Below are positions 47,552 to 60,180 of a DNA stretch of 64,000 bases, piece by piece. How positions within the stretch are numbered: the stretch's first letter is position 1; the number at the start of each line of letters is the position of its first letter. The position numbers and the translations under genes were made by a program. The DNA is from Symbiodinium natans (taxonomy: Eukaryota > Sar > Dinophyceae > Suessiales > Symbiodiniaceae), in contig CAJNDS010000588.1 of assembly GCA_905221605.1 (NCBI GenBank), forward strand, positions 1-64,000. The letters run 5' to 3'. The notes beneath the pieces are model-generated. The model made no database searches, had not been told where the DNA came from, and saw only the letters and a program-made list of their open reading frames with translations.

Positions 47552-48756
47552 TCACCTGAAGCTGGGCGAAGATGTCCGCAGCACCCCGACCTGAGGTTTT
47601 AAGCGGACGTGCTGGAGGGGTTTCAGGGTGCGACACAATCCCTGCTTCTTGTAGGAAGCCACACGGGTCAGCCATGGCGTCTTGACCTGGCCAAATTTCT
47701 TGACCACACGACGAAACTCAATCCGGTGCAACACAAGCTCAAAGAAGAGGCCGAAGAATAAATGCCGAACCACCCGGGCGAGGAGTCGCCCTGCAAACTC
47801 CGTCCAGCTTAGCTCTGCTCTTGGTCCGCCCAGGAGTGCCTCCACTCAACGATTCACCATTCACCGATGTGCACAACTTCCCCCCCCCCAAGTGCTCCCA
47901 GGGTGGGGTGGTTTCGCGGGCTTGCAGTGGCAGCAGAGGCAGCTTTGCAGCTTTGCAGCTGGTACTGAAAGCGTTATGAAACGATGCTTTGGCCCGGCAG
48001 ATTTGCGGGACAATGGCCTCTGCATATCTGCATTGAGTAATGCAGAAGGCCTCTGTTTAAAACTTGCGGAAACTATCAAAAAACCAAGCAGACGCAAGCA
48101 GTTCATTGCTGGTGCTTTGCCCGCTCTCGCCAGTGAAGAAAAGTCTCTGATGCTTTCGGCTCCGCATCAAGGGCCACACCACGGCTGGCAGCCACAACAG
48201 CCAATGCCTCGCGGTAATTTGCTGCCATGTGATTTGCAATTCCCTTTGGAGCCAGTTCGATGTAGCCGATCTCAGGGAAGTCTGTAGCACTTCCTGCCGA
48301 GATTCTCTGAGGTTGTTCGGTCAAGACAACGGATGAGGGGTTCAACCGAAAGAGTCCAAAACTGGAGTGAAGAATTTGAAGCGTTACGGGAGGATTCGGC
48401 CGAGGGTCCAAGCCAAGCCAGCCAGTCACCGGGGCTGGTGCCGGCATCCTTGGATGCCTGGGACGCCTCGGGGGGATCCTTTTCATCTGTCTCCGCATCC
48501 TGGGCGCGCAAATGCCAGAAAATGAAGTTGACTCGATTTTGCAACTTGTGCGCAAACTGTGCGAAACCATTGATGTTCTTTGCAAGCGCCGGGCCTTGCC
48601 CAGGACGTGGTGCAGCACGACCAACTTCCCGGGGAGCTGCTGATCAGTCTCGCGTGAACTTTTGCTTGTGGCCAAGCTAATCACCTCGTCGACCTGGGGT
48701 TCGTCCGTCAACATTCCCAATTTTCGATAATGTTGGGAATCCCTGTATCTACGCAT
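47552..48756 (-). CDS. Unknown protein, multi-exon
   Basis: Three blocks look coding: FAQFAHKLQNRVNFIFWHLR with AQDAETDEKDPPEASQASKD (about 48570-48430); LNPSSVVLTEQPQRISAG, DFPEIGYIELAPKGIANHMA and ANYREALAVVAASRGVALDA (about 48345-48140); and ELSWTEFAGRLLARVVRHLF, FGLFFELVLHRIEFRRVVKK and FGQVKTPWLTRVASYKKQGL (about 47815-47645). The last block is hydrophobic and could be membrane-associated. No family is recognised. Whether these blocks form one gene is unknown. Confidence 0.42.
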
Positions 48757-49449
48757 TTCATGCTAGTCTCATCTGGCCTGCGCCTAAGCGCCTGAGACCC
48801 CGACGGAGGCACCCTTGCCGAGCAAGGATAGGCGGCCAAGATTTTGCATACTGATCTGCCACGGGCCGGAACAAGCCAGAAGGAGGGAATCTAGGGAGAG
48901 CTGTAGAGATTGAGACCGGGGATGGACGGGGAGGAGCTGGGCATGGGGCAGCCGAGGCGCACGAGGCACAGCATCATCGTTGCAAATGAAACCTCAGCGA
49001 TTCCCTTCACGATCATCATGCCTTTGACATACCCTGAGTGCCACCAGGATGCTCAAGATGAGCGGATCCTCGTCTTCTGCGCTCTGCGCACACAGTCCAG
49101 CATTCGTCGCATCCATGCCTCAGACGGTTCTTCTGAACAGGCATGGTATCCGACTGTTTCTGGGCTTGGCACATGGCCCGCAGGAACAACGAGAACAACC
49201 CCATAGCCAAAAGATACCAAGGCAGAAATGCCTGCCAGCCGAGCACAGACGGCATGAGTGTCCGAAATTCCGAAAACTCCGTACGCCGGTGTGTTGCGGT
49301 GCTACCGCACGAGAGGCTGGTTAGGAGTCACAGTTTGCCAGCAGCCAGCAGCTGCCAGCAGCTCAGAGCTGCCGAGGAGCATGGGCAAGGTGCGAAAGCC
49401 ACACATCGCAGCGAGGCAAGCTGGGCACTCCTTAGAAAGGCAAAAACAC

Positions 49450-51250
49450 GTAAAGAGAATCCAATGTGTTTTGCTTCTTGCTCTGTTTGCTCCACTTACC
49501 CTGTGGATGTTCTTTTCGGCTTTCTTCGTCAGACGCACCATCCGCTCATCGAAAGACTCCACCAGAAAACTAGATGCCTAGATGCATATAGATGTGCTCC
49601 ATTCTGTCAGATACGAAAGCTCTGTCAGCAAGTAGCAGGGACAAGGAAACCTTCTGCCAGGACGCCAGCCGGCCATTCGCGCACGCAAGAGCCGGGTAAC
49701 CAAGCAGGCGGTGCTGGCACCCAAGCTGTGCCCAGTGACAGTTAGCCCATATCCGAGGGGTGCCAGCAGGTCCCTGACAAGAGGTTCCAGAGAGCGAACC
49801 GAATCTTCATGATTGTACATCAGCCATAAGTCAGATTCTGCCACCTGATAGGGGGAATGATTCGCTGCAAGACGGACTCGGCCGAGGTCAAGAAGCCGGC
49901 ATGGGCATACCTGACAAGAATAAAGAGCAGACTTCTGCACTTTCGCATCCTGCGGATGATGCCAGATTTGTGCCAGAATGCAGTTTGCCAGCTTCCAAGT
50001 CCCTTTCCTCTATGTTGCCTGCCAGGTCCTTGGCTCTCAGAACTTTGACCTTCGGTGCACTTCGAGAAAATATTCTCCGGGGCACTGTCAGCGCATCAGC
50101 CGGTGTTTTTGTGCCTAAGACAGCAAAGAGGAACCCAGGGTGCTGGACTTTGTGCATGTGCGTGTCGTGAATTGTCGGATCGGGAGTGAAGCCACACGTC
50201 GCGAAGCCACACACGTGCAAGGCAACCCTGCAGAACTTGGGAGATGTGCCTCGAACAGAAAGGATCGCTTCCTTTTTCTCAGAGTCGAAGCACAGGAAGT
50301 GCGCCGGCTTCCCGGGCTTGCTTGTAGCTTCCAGCACGAGAACCTGTACACAAACTCCGAAGTAACTTGGCGGACGCACTGTCCTTTCTGATTTCTGCAC
50401 TTGCCGGATCTCATGTGGGCATCATGTGGGCGTGTAAAGCACTTGAACTAAGCACCAAGCTTGGTGCCCACGCTCTTGACCTGAATAGCCCCACGGCAAG
50501 GGCGAACAAACAGGCATGGTCAAGAAACAAAAACTTTGGTTCGGATAGAAAAGCGGAGTATGGCCATATTGGCTTCGCCACAGACTTCTTTGAGGGTGTC
50601 TGCCTCCTCCAGCAACGCAGGTCTGGTTGGTGGAATGATCACAATGGTACTCACACGAACCATCATATGCCAGCTCCAGCCTCGTAGGTGACCTCGGCAT
50701 AAGGAAGTAGCTTGAGGCCTTCCTCGAGCGCTGCCAAGGGAACATCCTTCGATGCAGCACCTTGGTTTGAGATTGAAAACACACAAGAAACACCATGGGG
50801 GGGGGGAGGTTTCTACTGGAAAGCTCAGAGCAAGTTTCAAGAAGTCATTTAAGTAGCCGGGAAGGACCCGATATCAACGTGGAAGCCGGCTCAAACTGAC
50901 GCGAGACATCACCAGAGACCGCATTTGGATGAGCGCGTTTTGCACACAAATTGCATTTTGCTTCCTATCTCCGTTTACCCGCCTATTTCTGAATATCAGT
51001 TGGCTCATTTGGCACCAGGCACCCGTTTCATCCAACAGAGCTCGAGCCTCGCTGTAAGGACGACGGTCAGAGCAAGAGAGGTCAATGAGACGCCGGAGCA
51101 TGGCGAAGTTGCCCTCCACCTTGTCTGAGATGTAGACCCTTGGAAAACAAATACAAGCAATATTGCGATCATCGTCGAAAGTTCTTAGAGGAGCAGCCGC
51201 AATTCGCGAATGCCGAGATATGCCCAGCTTTGCTGAGTGGCTCATCCGCT
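49450..51250 (-). CDS. Class 3 lipase (diacylglycerol-lipase-like), multi-exon, partial
   Basis: A serine hydrolase of the lipase_3 family, which cleaves ester bonds of glycerolipids (family knowledge). Order of pieces: FPRVYISDKVEGNFAMLRRL (about 51140-51080), VPLAALEEGLKLLPYAEVTY (about 50755-50685), RPALLEEADTLKEVCGEANM (about 50630-50565), then PAHFLCFDSEKKEAILSVRG with TS (about 50310-50240), matching the family's D-x-x-x-K-x-x-VVA-VRGTS strand and oxyanion region, then HPGFLFAV, matching its VH-x-GF motif, then LTVTGHSLGAST (about 49755-49720), the nucleophile elbow G-x-S-x-G. A final exon, SFDERMVRLTKKAEKNIH, lies near 49560-49500. The catalytic Asp and His were not located. Exon borders are not resolved. 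Confidence 0.62.
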
Positions 51251-53352
51251 CCCAAGCGCCCTTGAAGGGTCTCTATGGCTTCAGGGAGCTGCGAGAAAAG
51301 TTCAGCGGTTGGACCGGAAAAGACAACCTGACACATCTTGACAAGTTGAATAAACATGCACGCGTGTGTCGCATGGCCAGAGTGACAGTGAGAAGTTCAG
51401 TCGCAGAACCAGCCCAAGTCACCCTAATAAGTTCTTCGGCTGTAATAGTTTTCCTTGGCTTGCAGAACAATGCATGACCCTATCTCTACGCTACCAGCTT
51501 CAAGCCATGTTAAGATGTGCCAAGAGATGCCAAGAGTCAACTCCCAGCGCTTCGTGGCCGCAACCCAGGCGCCCACACCGGCAGCTGTCGCCACAAGGAA
51601 GCCCGTTTTGCCCGCTCGACCCCTCCAGCGTCGGAATGCTAAGCCAACACCGCCTGAGCAGCATCTATGGATACTCGAAACAACTCTCGAATTCTGTCAT
51701 CCATGTCATCCTCTTTTGAGTATTGTCATCATTCCATATCATTCCTCTTTGTCTTGTTTGTAGCGGCTTTGCCGCGAGAGTCTCCTCTGTACTGAGGCAG
51801 CATTACTCTCTTCCCCGAAGCGCCCTCAGCAGTCCTCTCATTGTGCTATTGTGCTGCAAGGGGCTGCCGAGTGTGAGCAGAGGTGTCTCCATGCGAAGTG
51901 CTGTCTTACTTTGTGGAATCCTTCTCGCTGTTGCTGGGGAACGTTTAGCTTCCCGCTGGGCAATGCGCAGTGCTGTTACAGAACATATGTTGCAGCGGTG
52001 TTAGCCTCCCGAACTCAATGGCCACGTATGGACTACGTATGGCCACTAGACCACCACATTACACAATATCTTGTCGCCCTTCGCTACAGGTCTCTCGGTG
52101 CGCCTGCAGCGGCAAGAGCAAAAGCTATGGCATATCTCCATTCCCGGAACTTGTCCACGGTACTGCGTCTCCTGAACGCAGTACCATGACAGGACGACAG
52201 CAGCAGCAGCCATGTACCAGCAGCAGCTACCAGTCAAGATCTGTGACTTCTTCTGTGCTTAGTTGCTTCTGTCCTGCGAATTTGACTTCTCAGTCCACCA
52301 TCGAGTGTCAGCGTCCCGGCCTGCCTGCGGGAGCCGATCCTCCACGCCTGCGCAGTGAGCTTGGCACCTATGGCGCCTGTCGTTACGCTTCCTACTTGTA
52401 ACTTGTAGGGCACCAGATGCCATCGTGCCTTTGTAGGTGCCTGCGGGAAGCAGCCGGTGGGCCTGACCAGCAGGCCACTTGACACTAGTATTGATTGCTA
52501 TCACACCAGTGTGCACCATGACAAGTCGCACAGCTGCAAGGCACAAATTCAGGCAATCGATTGCATTGCAGGGCAATGCGATGCCTACGCTGTGCTGTTG
52601 CAGACTCTGTGCCTGTACAACAATCTTCTACAGTGATACTTGTGCCTGGCCAAAGGTCACCAGTGTCTTTTCTCATGTATGTTTATAGCATAAGATTTTG
52701 TGGTAGTGAGCTTAAACGGAAGTTCCGTGCAAGGCTGTCGCCTGTTCGCGGCCCAAGTCAGTCTTTGCGGCACGTGCGTGACACCACGACCTGCGCAGAT
52801 GCATCGCTATCGTCATCGTGCTCAAAGATGGAACCTTGTTCGGGGTTGGTGGGTCAAGATGAGACAAGAGAGAAGCTCATGACCCCAGCTTGTTGCGCCT
52901 TGTACCGGCCACATGATGCACCGAGGCGTTGCACTTTGGCTATATGCTCCCTGCTCTCGAGCGAAATGTCGGAGCTGCGGGAGAACGACTTTGCGAAGCA
53001 GACACACACACACACACACACAACACACAACACACAACACACAACACACAACACACAACACACAACACACAACACACAACACACAACACACAACACACAA
53101 CACACAACACACAACACACAACACACAACACACAACACACAACACACAACACAACACACAACACACAACACACAACACACAACACACAACACCCAACACC
53201 CAACACCCAACACACAACACACAACACCCAACACCCAACACCCAACACACAACACACAACACACAACACACAACACACAACACACAACACACAACACACA
53301 ACACACAACACACAACACACAACACACAACACACAACACACAACACACAAAC
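51251..53352. other. Stretch without a supported gene; ends in a satellite
   Basis: Nothing between 51251 and 52990 shows a motif on either strand; possible N-terminal lipase exons could lie at its left edge. The right end is the 7-bp satellite, whose open frames (Gln-His-Thr-Asn or Val-Cys-Cys repeats) are artefacts. Confidence 0.4.
53004..53347. repeat. 7-bp satellite AACACAC with AACACCC variants
   Basis: Begins as a short CA tract, then about 46 units of AACACAC. Two blocks of the variant AACACCC occur near 53190-53210 and 53225-53247. One unit is shortened near 53150. The period of seven is sharply kept. Confidence 0.96.
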
Positions 53353-54270
53353 CTAAACAGAAGCGTATATGTGTTCAGGGCGCAGCTCTGGGTCGTGAAG
53401 CAAGTGCGCCTCAAGATCCTGGAAGATCCAGTTCTTCTGCAGCAGCCATGCACGCAGCCCGGCCAAAGGGCTGAGCACGGTGCCAGTTTGAGGGCCTAGT
53501 GGACAAGCTTGCAACATCAAGACTGGCAACGACAGGCTGAGCAACACGGATAAAGCCTGCCGTGAGGTCAAGATTGGAACGCCTGAGGCCATAGCCAGTG
53601 GAGAGCCGTGGTTGTGGCTGCAAAGGCTGTAAAGGCTGTAAACATTGGATCTCTGCTGTTCTTGGAGCCCCGCGGACTTGGGCCAGGCTGCCGGGTCTCG
53701 AGAAGCCGGACGGCCGCAGCGTGGGCATCCACGGCCTTCGGTGCCTTAAGGCAAAGGTGACACTCGCGTGGCACTGCGCGCATGATTGTTGCAGTCCATG
53801 CTGAGCATCTGAGCCTGCTGGTACGCTTGAAGGAGCCGAGAGAACTCCTGGCAAGGGGGCTCTCACAGCTCTGCGGAGCCCTTCGAGAGTCGAAACATGA
53901 CAGGCATGCCCCGATACTGACCTGCCCGGTGCACTGCCTGAGAAGCATCAACTGCTTGGTGATGCGTTACTCAGACAATCTTCGGGACTAAAAATCGGGA
54001 CCTGACCCGTCATCAGCTTCTCGAACATACTGCCGAACTCTCCCACAGCACATGTTTTCTCTCAGAAGTTCGAAAATGCCAGGCTGGTTGCGGATCCAAA
54101 ACATCGAAGAGCTCATGGAGGTCAGCTGGGCTGGCGCAGCCAGGACTATCTGCCAGCAAGGCCTGCAGCAAACAAAGCAACTCACAAATGCCGAGGTGCC
54201 TGTCTTAGGTGAGCTTACTGTCGCACCTACTCTTTGCCGCGCCTCGCAGGCTGCGACAAACTCGAAGCGT
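53353..54270 (-). CDS. Unknown protein, multi-exon
   Basis: Coding-like pieces in order: HLGICELLCLLQALLADSPG with ADLHELFDVLDPQPAW (about 54205-54080), EFGSMFEKLMTGQVPIFSPE (about 54045-53990), ASQAVHRAGQYRGMPVMFRL (about 53950-53890), CQEFSRLLQAYQQAQMLSMD (about 53865-53800) and LRAWLLQKNWIFQDLEAHLL followed by HDPELRPEHIYASV (about 53470-53355). HRAGQYRG superficially recalls helicase motif VI (HRxGQ), and DLHELFDVLDP recalls SNF2 linkers, but no Walker motif is seen, so I do not assign it. Confidence 0.38.
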
Positions 54271-56212
54271 CCCAAGGCTCCCTCGCCTCAAGAAACCATG
54301 CTTTTCACACGTGTTGAACCTGCCATGTCTATGCTCTACAGCAGATACGGCAAGGCTGCACCGTCTGTTGCAAGCACGCCTTGAGTAGTTACCATGGCCA
54401 CTCAGCACACCCATGACGCTGAAAGCTTGAAGGCTCGCTCCAACGTTTCCACAACCAACATTGCGACACTGGTGCCACACTGTTGCTGTGCTACCATGCT
54501 ACCAGACCGGGACGGTAGCAAGACAAGAGTACATGCTGACTCATGGGTATCTCGAGGCACAATAAGAGCCGGAATGCTGCAACAACAGCCTTGCATGAAG
54601 AAACCATCAGCAGTTCTGCAATGTCATCTGCAATGCGTGCAGTACCCTCAGTGCCTGGTGCTGGTCACATTTTGGTCTTTGAGGCTACTGAAGCCCGAGC
54701 TTAAGAGTAGTCCGTCCGAAAGAACATCACACATCACTGCGGTACGTGAGAACACCCGGGCACGAGGTAAGTGCCACGGAGCGGTACAAGTACAGTGGAT
54801 GCACAATGACACTAATGTGAAACGCGATCGGCACTGAACTGGTGCTTTGAATTCCTGCGGGCTCGTGCAGCAGGAGCTTCGACGGGCTCGTGCAGCAGGA
54901 GCTTCGACGGGCTTTGAGCTATCTTGAATGGGAACAATACACTTGCCCCTGCTTGATGGGTCCAGTGACCTGCGTGTGCTGGCTAGAGCCAGACTCTATG
55001 CACATGCTCGCGCAGCTAAAATGAAAGTGAAACACAAGGAGCCAATTCCTGGCTAGCTTCGCGCAGATGCATCTTAACGATGTCTCATGGTCACCAGCGA
55101 AGGACCAAGCGAAGCCTGTTGCATTTGTCCACCTTTGAAAGCATTTCAAGGCGAACGCAGAGGCCTATTGCCTCGAGCCAGGCGTGTCAGCATCTCCTGG
55201 CTACGACTTCGAGGGGCCGGCCCAGAAGCCACGCCAAAGCCCATACTCTGGGTCATGGTATTTGGGTTCGACCTGACATGGTCACGGACTTTCACGCAGA
55301 TGCGGCACGTCGTTGAATACGAAGCGGGTTTCTTGCAACTTGCTAGAGGATCCAGCCTGAAATCCATCAATGGCCAGATGGGCACACAGCATGGCTCCAA
55401 CCTCCTGAAACGTCCAAAGCGCAGTCTACGAGTTGGACAGCAGGTTCCCCAGCCCACAGCCGAAAGGGTCCGAAAGGGTTCTCAACTTGCAATATTCCTG
55501 CGCTTGGCGAGTAACCTGTCGGTAGCACCCTCCGTCAGCACAGCAAGTGCAGTCCATTGAGTCTCCTTGGTGTGCTGCGGCTCAGATGCCACCACTTCGA
55601 ACAGTGCCTTTCCGCACAGAATTCCGCACAGAGTGCGGGTGGTTTGGTCTATCTTTCTGCGTCAGGGCCTCACATCTTACCAAGTGGAATTCTGCTAGAT
55701 GCTCGGTTGATCTTCTCTGCATGGGCCTATGCAAACTACATTCCTAGGCATGGCCTGCAATGCCACGTCATCTGTGGGAATCTCCGTGTAGCAGGCTACG
55801 CACCCGGCTTCTGCAGCTTGAACGACTGCGGGATGGACATACCTCGCGGGTGAGGGCCTTAAGGGTTAGGATTTCGATTGGGGCCTTAGATGTCTCTACT
55901 CTCTTCTTCGTCTTTCCTCTTATTCTTATTACTTTTGTTCCTACGAGTCTGCCACTTTCCTCGCTCTGTTGGTGGTGTAGTTCAGCTCCGTAAGCGTTCC
56001 CATTACAGTTAGGCCTTCGGACGGGTTCGCACCCAGGTGGGTTCCGACATGAGACAGAACGGCTACCATCTTTGCTTCTTCTTGAAAATTTTCTTCGTAT
56101 GGCCACTCTCTAGCTGCTCACGTTCAAAACAGCTTCATTGTTCATCCTGTGAAGCCGATGGCTCCGAATATAAGTCAGACAGCAACAAGTAAACAGCAGC
56201 AGGCTCATGTGC
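54271..56212. other. No gene recognised
   Basis: No family motif seen. The only clear structure is a tandem duplication at 54860-54909, listed separately. A plus-strand frame at 55557-55853 is open but has no support. Confidence 0.4.
54858..54910. repeat. 25-bp tandem duplication
   Basis: GGGCTCGTGCAGCAGGAGCT followed by TCGAC occurs twice head to tail, and a third copy starts (GGGCT) before diverging. Confidence 0.93.
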
Positions 56213-56812
56213 TTATCCTCCTGCCTGGCCACCAGCGCGGCCAATGCCGACTGTCGCAGCAGACCCTTCCAAGAACAAGCAGTAACTATCATCTCCTGTG
56301 CTATGCAACGAGTTGCCATTCCGGTGGAATTCTGCTGCTTTTGCACCAGATGCTTCTAGACAGAGCATCTCTGCGACCTCGCTTCGCTTCAGCTGGCGCT
56401 GGGCACATTCAGCAATCTGCTTTGCTCTTGCCTTAGACACATCTTCACCAATCAACTCGATGGCCAACATCACAAAAGCACACATGCAACAAATGCAGCA
56501 CAAACGCCCAAAGGTGCCCAAAGCCAAGTTGACTGGTGGCGATCCGACCACCGCTCCCCCAACAAACTTCCGTATCCCCTGAGCCACTTCCCAGGGCGCT
56601 TCCCCTGGTCGCGGATAAGAGCCCCCCACCCCTTGCAGCCAAGCTGCGGCATTGATGGGGCCCCACACGTGTCTGCCCCCTATGAAGGTCTCAATACGAA
56701 GTTTCACTTCTGGGGGAAGGCTCATCTGCAGAGCGCACTCTGGAACCCCCAGGCGATGCCCAGAGAGACGTCGCACGCACAACAGCCAAGTGCAGACTTG
56801 GGCTTTTCGCAT
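56213..56812 (-). CDS. Unknown protein with one membrane segment
   Basis: A frame of up to 199 residues. From the internal start MSLPPEVKLRIETFIGG it runs through a glycine/proline-rich part (GSYPRPGEAPWEV, GIRKFVGGAVVGSPPVNLAL), then a probable transmembrane helix, LCCICCMCAFVMLAIELI, and a charged helix, EDVSKARAKQIAECAQRQLK followed by RSEVAEMLCLEAS. The end (STGDDSYCLFLEGS) is weaker. No family recognised. A small single-pass membrane protein is the best description. Confidence 0.45.
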   Translation of the reverse strand: MRKAQVCTWLLCVRRLSGHRLGVPECALQMSLPPEVKLRIETFIGGRHVWGPINAAAWLQGVGGSYPRPGEAPWEVAQGIRKFVGGAVVGSPPVNLALGTFGRLCCICCMCAFVMLAIELIGEDVSKARAKQIAECAQRQLKRSEVAEMLCLEASGAKAAEFHRNGNSLHSTGDDSYCLFLEGSAATVGIGRAGGQAGG

Positions 56813-57043
56813 CTCACGAACGATGGCCTGGACGGGTGGAGCTCAAGTGAGGTTGGGCTTCAGAAGCTGCAACCTCCTAAAGTCCTAAAGCTACTCTGCA
56901 GGCAACACGCACGATGTAGCGCCAGATTCCTCGTCGGCAAAATGTGAGGCTGCACAGAGCCACTTCTTGAAATCGTTGAGAGAAGCGTGCGGCCCACAGC
57001 TGCAGAAGCGACGCTGAGCTTCCTGCAGAAGTGCAGAACATGC

Positions 57044-57570
57044 TTAGGGAGTGCTCTCCGAATGCTCTCCGAATGCCTCATGTGATGGCTTCGTAGGAAC
57101 TGAGAAGGCACATCGGAAGCACAAGCTTGCATGTCTGTCGGATTCTGTCGGACAGGCTGCAGATTCTGTCTTCTGTCGGACCGTAGGCTGCAGCAAGACT
57201 TGGAGTTTCGATTCTTTCTTTTGCAAGGGTGCCTGCAGGAGCCTCTCTTCATGGAACCTCTCCAGGTCGACCAGCCATGACTGGAACGCCTCCTTACACA
57301 CGCGAACAGGAGTTGCCGCACATGACAGGGATTTAAGTCTACAAGGCGAGGACAGAACCATTCTGAAAGATGTCTCACAAAGCTGATGTCTCAGAACTTT
57401 ATCTCAAGTTGCACTGGGCCCTCGCATACTCGTGGCCGCGCTGGCCGGGCCCAGGTTGGCCGAGAGCAGCTCCACGCGGCCGCTCGGTACTGGTCCGATG
57501 GCTGCCATGATGGGCATCCTCCGAGAGACCAATAAATACAAGTACTCACGCCATGTCTTGTACTTCAAAT
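57044..57570 (-). CDS. Unknown gene fragments
   Basis: Two coding-like pieces: YKTWREYLYLLVSRRMPIMA, continuing AAIGPVPSGRVELLSANLGP (about 57555-57430), and ATPVRVCKEAFQSWLVDLER, continuing FHEERLLQAPLQKKESKLQV (about 57320-57190). They may be successive exons of one minus-strand gene. No family recognised. Confidence 0.35.
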
Positions 57571-60180
57571 CAGATGTCATATGTCATATGCAATGCGTGT
57601 ACAAGTCGGTTCGGAATGTCCTCATGGGAGGCAATTCCACAGCCATCTGCTGAGTGTGGAGTAGCGGTGGCGCTGTGCTGCTGCCTGGAAACAATACGAA
57701 TGCCCACACGCTTGCATCTAATTACCGAACAAGAAGGTGGTCCATGTGTCTTGCATCGTGGCAATGCAACAGCCTGCAAGGTCCCCATGTGGGAAGCCCT
57801 GCGCTTCCAGAACTTGCTCCCACGGGGATCGCTCCTGCGCCAAGCTTCCGATCTCAGCACACGCTGAATTCGCTGAATGTCATGTTCCCTAGTCCTGGAG
57901 CACAGTTTCTGATCCGGCCAGGTTGGCCTGCTTGCGGTCTAGAGAACAGCCCACACTGAATCACAACATTCCCCTTGATCTCTGTGCCTGCACTCTCGGA
58001 GGCGCAGGCGGTAAGTCGTGTGGAGCAACTGGTAGTGCACTCGCGCCCTCTGGGTAGCCATCCTGCAGCTCCGCATCTCAGAAACCCTAACGGGCCTGAC
58101 GTGCATCGTCTGTGGAGGCTTGTGGGGTTCTGTGGAGTAAGAACAACGGCAAGGAGCGGGAGATGGGTGCACCAGGTACCTGACCAGCTGCTCCTGCAAA
58201 GCAGGAACTGTGAGTGACCGCCCCCATGCAAACAACAAGGAACCAACATACTAGACCCTGGTGCTTCAACATCTCGGAGCCTCTTCGGTCCATCCAGCAG
58301 CCACAGCGGCACCCACTTCCATGGCGTGGGTCAAGCTGCAACTAAAGAGTTTGTAAAAGTTTGTAAAGTGGGAAAGTTGAAACTTGCTTGCTGAACTTTT
58401 TCATGATTCTGACAACAGTTCAGGCTGGCTGCTCCCAAGCGCTTCACACGTGGGAGCCGACGCCATCTACATTAATGCACTACATGTTGGGAAAAACTTC
58501 ACAGCTTCTGGGCCACAAAGCCACAAGTACAGACTTGCGAACAAAGGTGGGCCTTTACACCATGTGACCGCGTGCATTGCGGTGTGCAGTGGCGGAAGCT
58601 CTGGTTTTGTGCAGCGACACGCATCGACGAAGGTGTTCACACGGTTCTGAGAGCATCGCCCGCAGCTCTTTCTGGAGCCTCTGCATTCTCAGGTTTCAAA
58701 GGCATCTTCGGACGCTCCGCAGGCGGTCCTGATGAAGACGGTCTCTATGCTTCACACACGCTTCGCACATGCTTCGCAGACACAGACATATCTATGGTGT
58801 AGACATCCTGGAACTAAGTGCAACGCCATTGTAGCCAGTATTCATGTGGGCCGAGAACCTCAGCACTGAGCATGGCAAACACCAAAAAGCCTGCCTTACA
58901 GTGCTACAGCAGACGCACAGGAACATCAGGACAATGCCAGGACCATGCCAAGACACTGCATCGCGAGCAAGAGGAGCATCAGCCGCCAAGACCTGCACAA
59001 AGCACGCGCACTGGTGTCAAAGGCCATCACAATGCATATACACGCAGCTACCTGAACTCCAAAAGCCATTCCAAGCCCTTGCGTCTCAAATTCATGTTTT
59101 TGGATTCCAAAGACGGTCCCAAACAACCCAACACTTCTACTTCTCAACACGTACCGGCAGCAACAGCCTGGTGGAAAGGAGCCATAAGACTGCAATCACC
59201 ATCAGCACCTGTCCCTCAGCAGAAGCGTCTGATCTCATGATTACCGATGCCGCAAAAAATGGTGTAGTTCAGGGCCGTACTGCTGGAGAAAGTGTCCAAA
59301 ACACCTCGTTTCAAGCTGAGGCAGCTTGCACCTGTGAAGCTTTCGTGCAGACACTTTCCTCTCTGAATGCAGCGGGGCCACATCTGGTGGCTGAGATGCC
59401 ATTGCACACTGGAGCGGACAGTGAGCAAAGATTGCTAACGAGTCCTCTGTGCCTCAAACATCCTGAACTCCAGGATGAACATCAACTACGTTAGCCGTCT
59501 GTTATGTGCCAGATGTTGTTGTTCATCATCATACAAGTAATTGCACACCACTTCTCGAAGTGCCACCCTAGCCGTGCAGAATCTCTTCTTCATATTGATC
59601 AAGAAGCAACCCTTTGCAATGGAATGATTGCGACCGCTTCGGCAATGTCAAGACAAGGATAGAACAGGGATCTTGCTTGCAAATACGGAGTTGAAGTTGG
59701 CAAAACAGGTTCATCAACAGCCAATCTTGCCCTTACCTGACAAGCGGGAGCCCTGTCAAACTCCCATGAGCACATAACAGCCCTGCGGCAGTATGACAAC
59801 CTAAAACCACACAGAATTTCGTCACCTGTTCTCTTACCTCACCCTTTTCGTCAGTTCTCGCCTCCACTTTCGTTTCGTCCTTTCCCCAATCCTTGCCATC
59901 GTAGCCTCATCCATTTTGATTCAACCTTCTCAGCAAACTCATCCTGTCTCATTTGTGTTGAAGCATTCCTTGAAAATTGATCGTTGAAAGCAATCAGGTC
60001 AAAACCGCTCATGCCGCAGCATGCTTGACGCTTGCAGCTTTTCAGCATGAACCGGCTATGTGGCGGTGAGAATGGCCCAACACTCGCTCCAACGGATCGT
60101 CGCATGGATTTGCTGATGCCTCGTCAGGCAGTAAGGTGACTTCACTACGAGACGACGAACGACAGAACTCCATCCGAGGA
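57571..60180. other. No clear gene
   Basis: Short minus-strand pieces near 58740-58650 (PAERPKMPLKPENAEAPERA), 59690-59600 (SLFYPCLDIAEAVAIIP) and 60040-59855 (GFDLIAFNDQFSRN...EFAEKVESKWMRL) have protein-like composition. The last vaguely recalls an HMG-box helix. None is long enough to call. Confidence 0.33.

Noticed and set aside
52913-53474. Gln-His-Thr-Asn repeat proteins
   Set aside because: Artefact of the 7-bp satellite, which stays open in all frames.
53560-54060. SNF2-type helicase
   Set aside because: HRAGQYRG alone resembles motif VI; no Walker A, DExH or other helicase motif is present.
55968-56050. tRNA-like stretch with TAGTTCAG and GGTTCGCACCC
   Set aside because: The acceptor arms do not pair and the T-stem is only three base pairs, so it does not fold as a tRNA.
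58844-59494. 216-residue plus-strand frame
   Set aside because: No domain, composition typical of chance, and opposite to the gene array.
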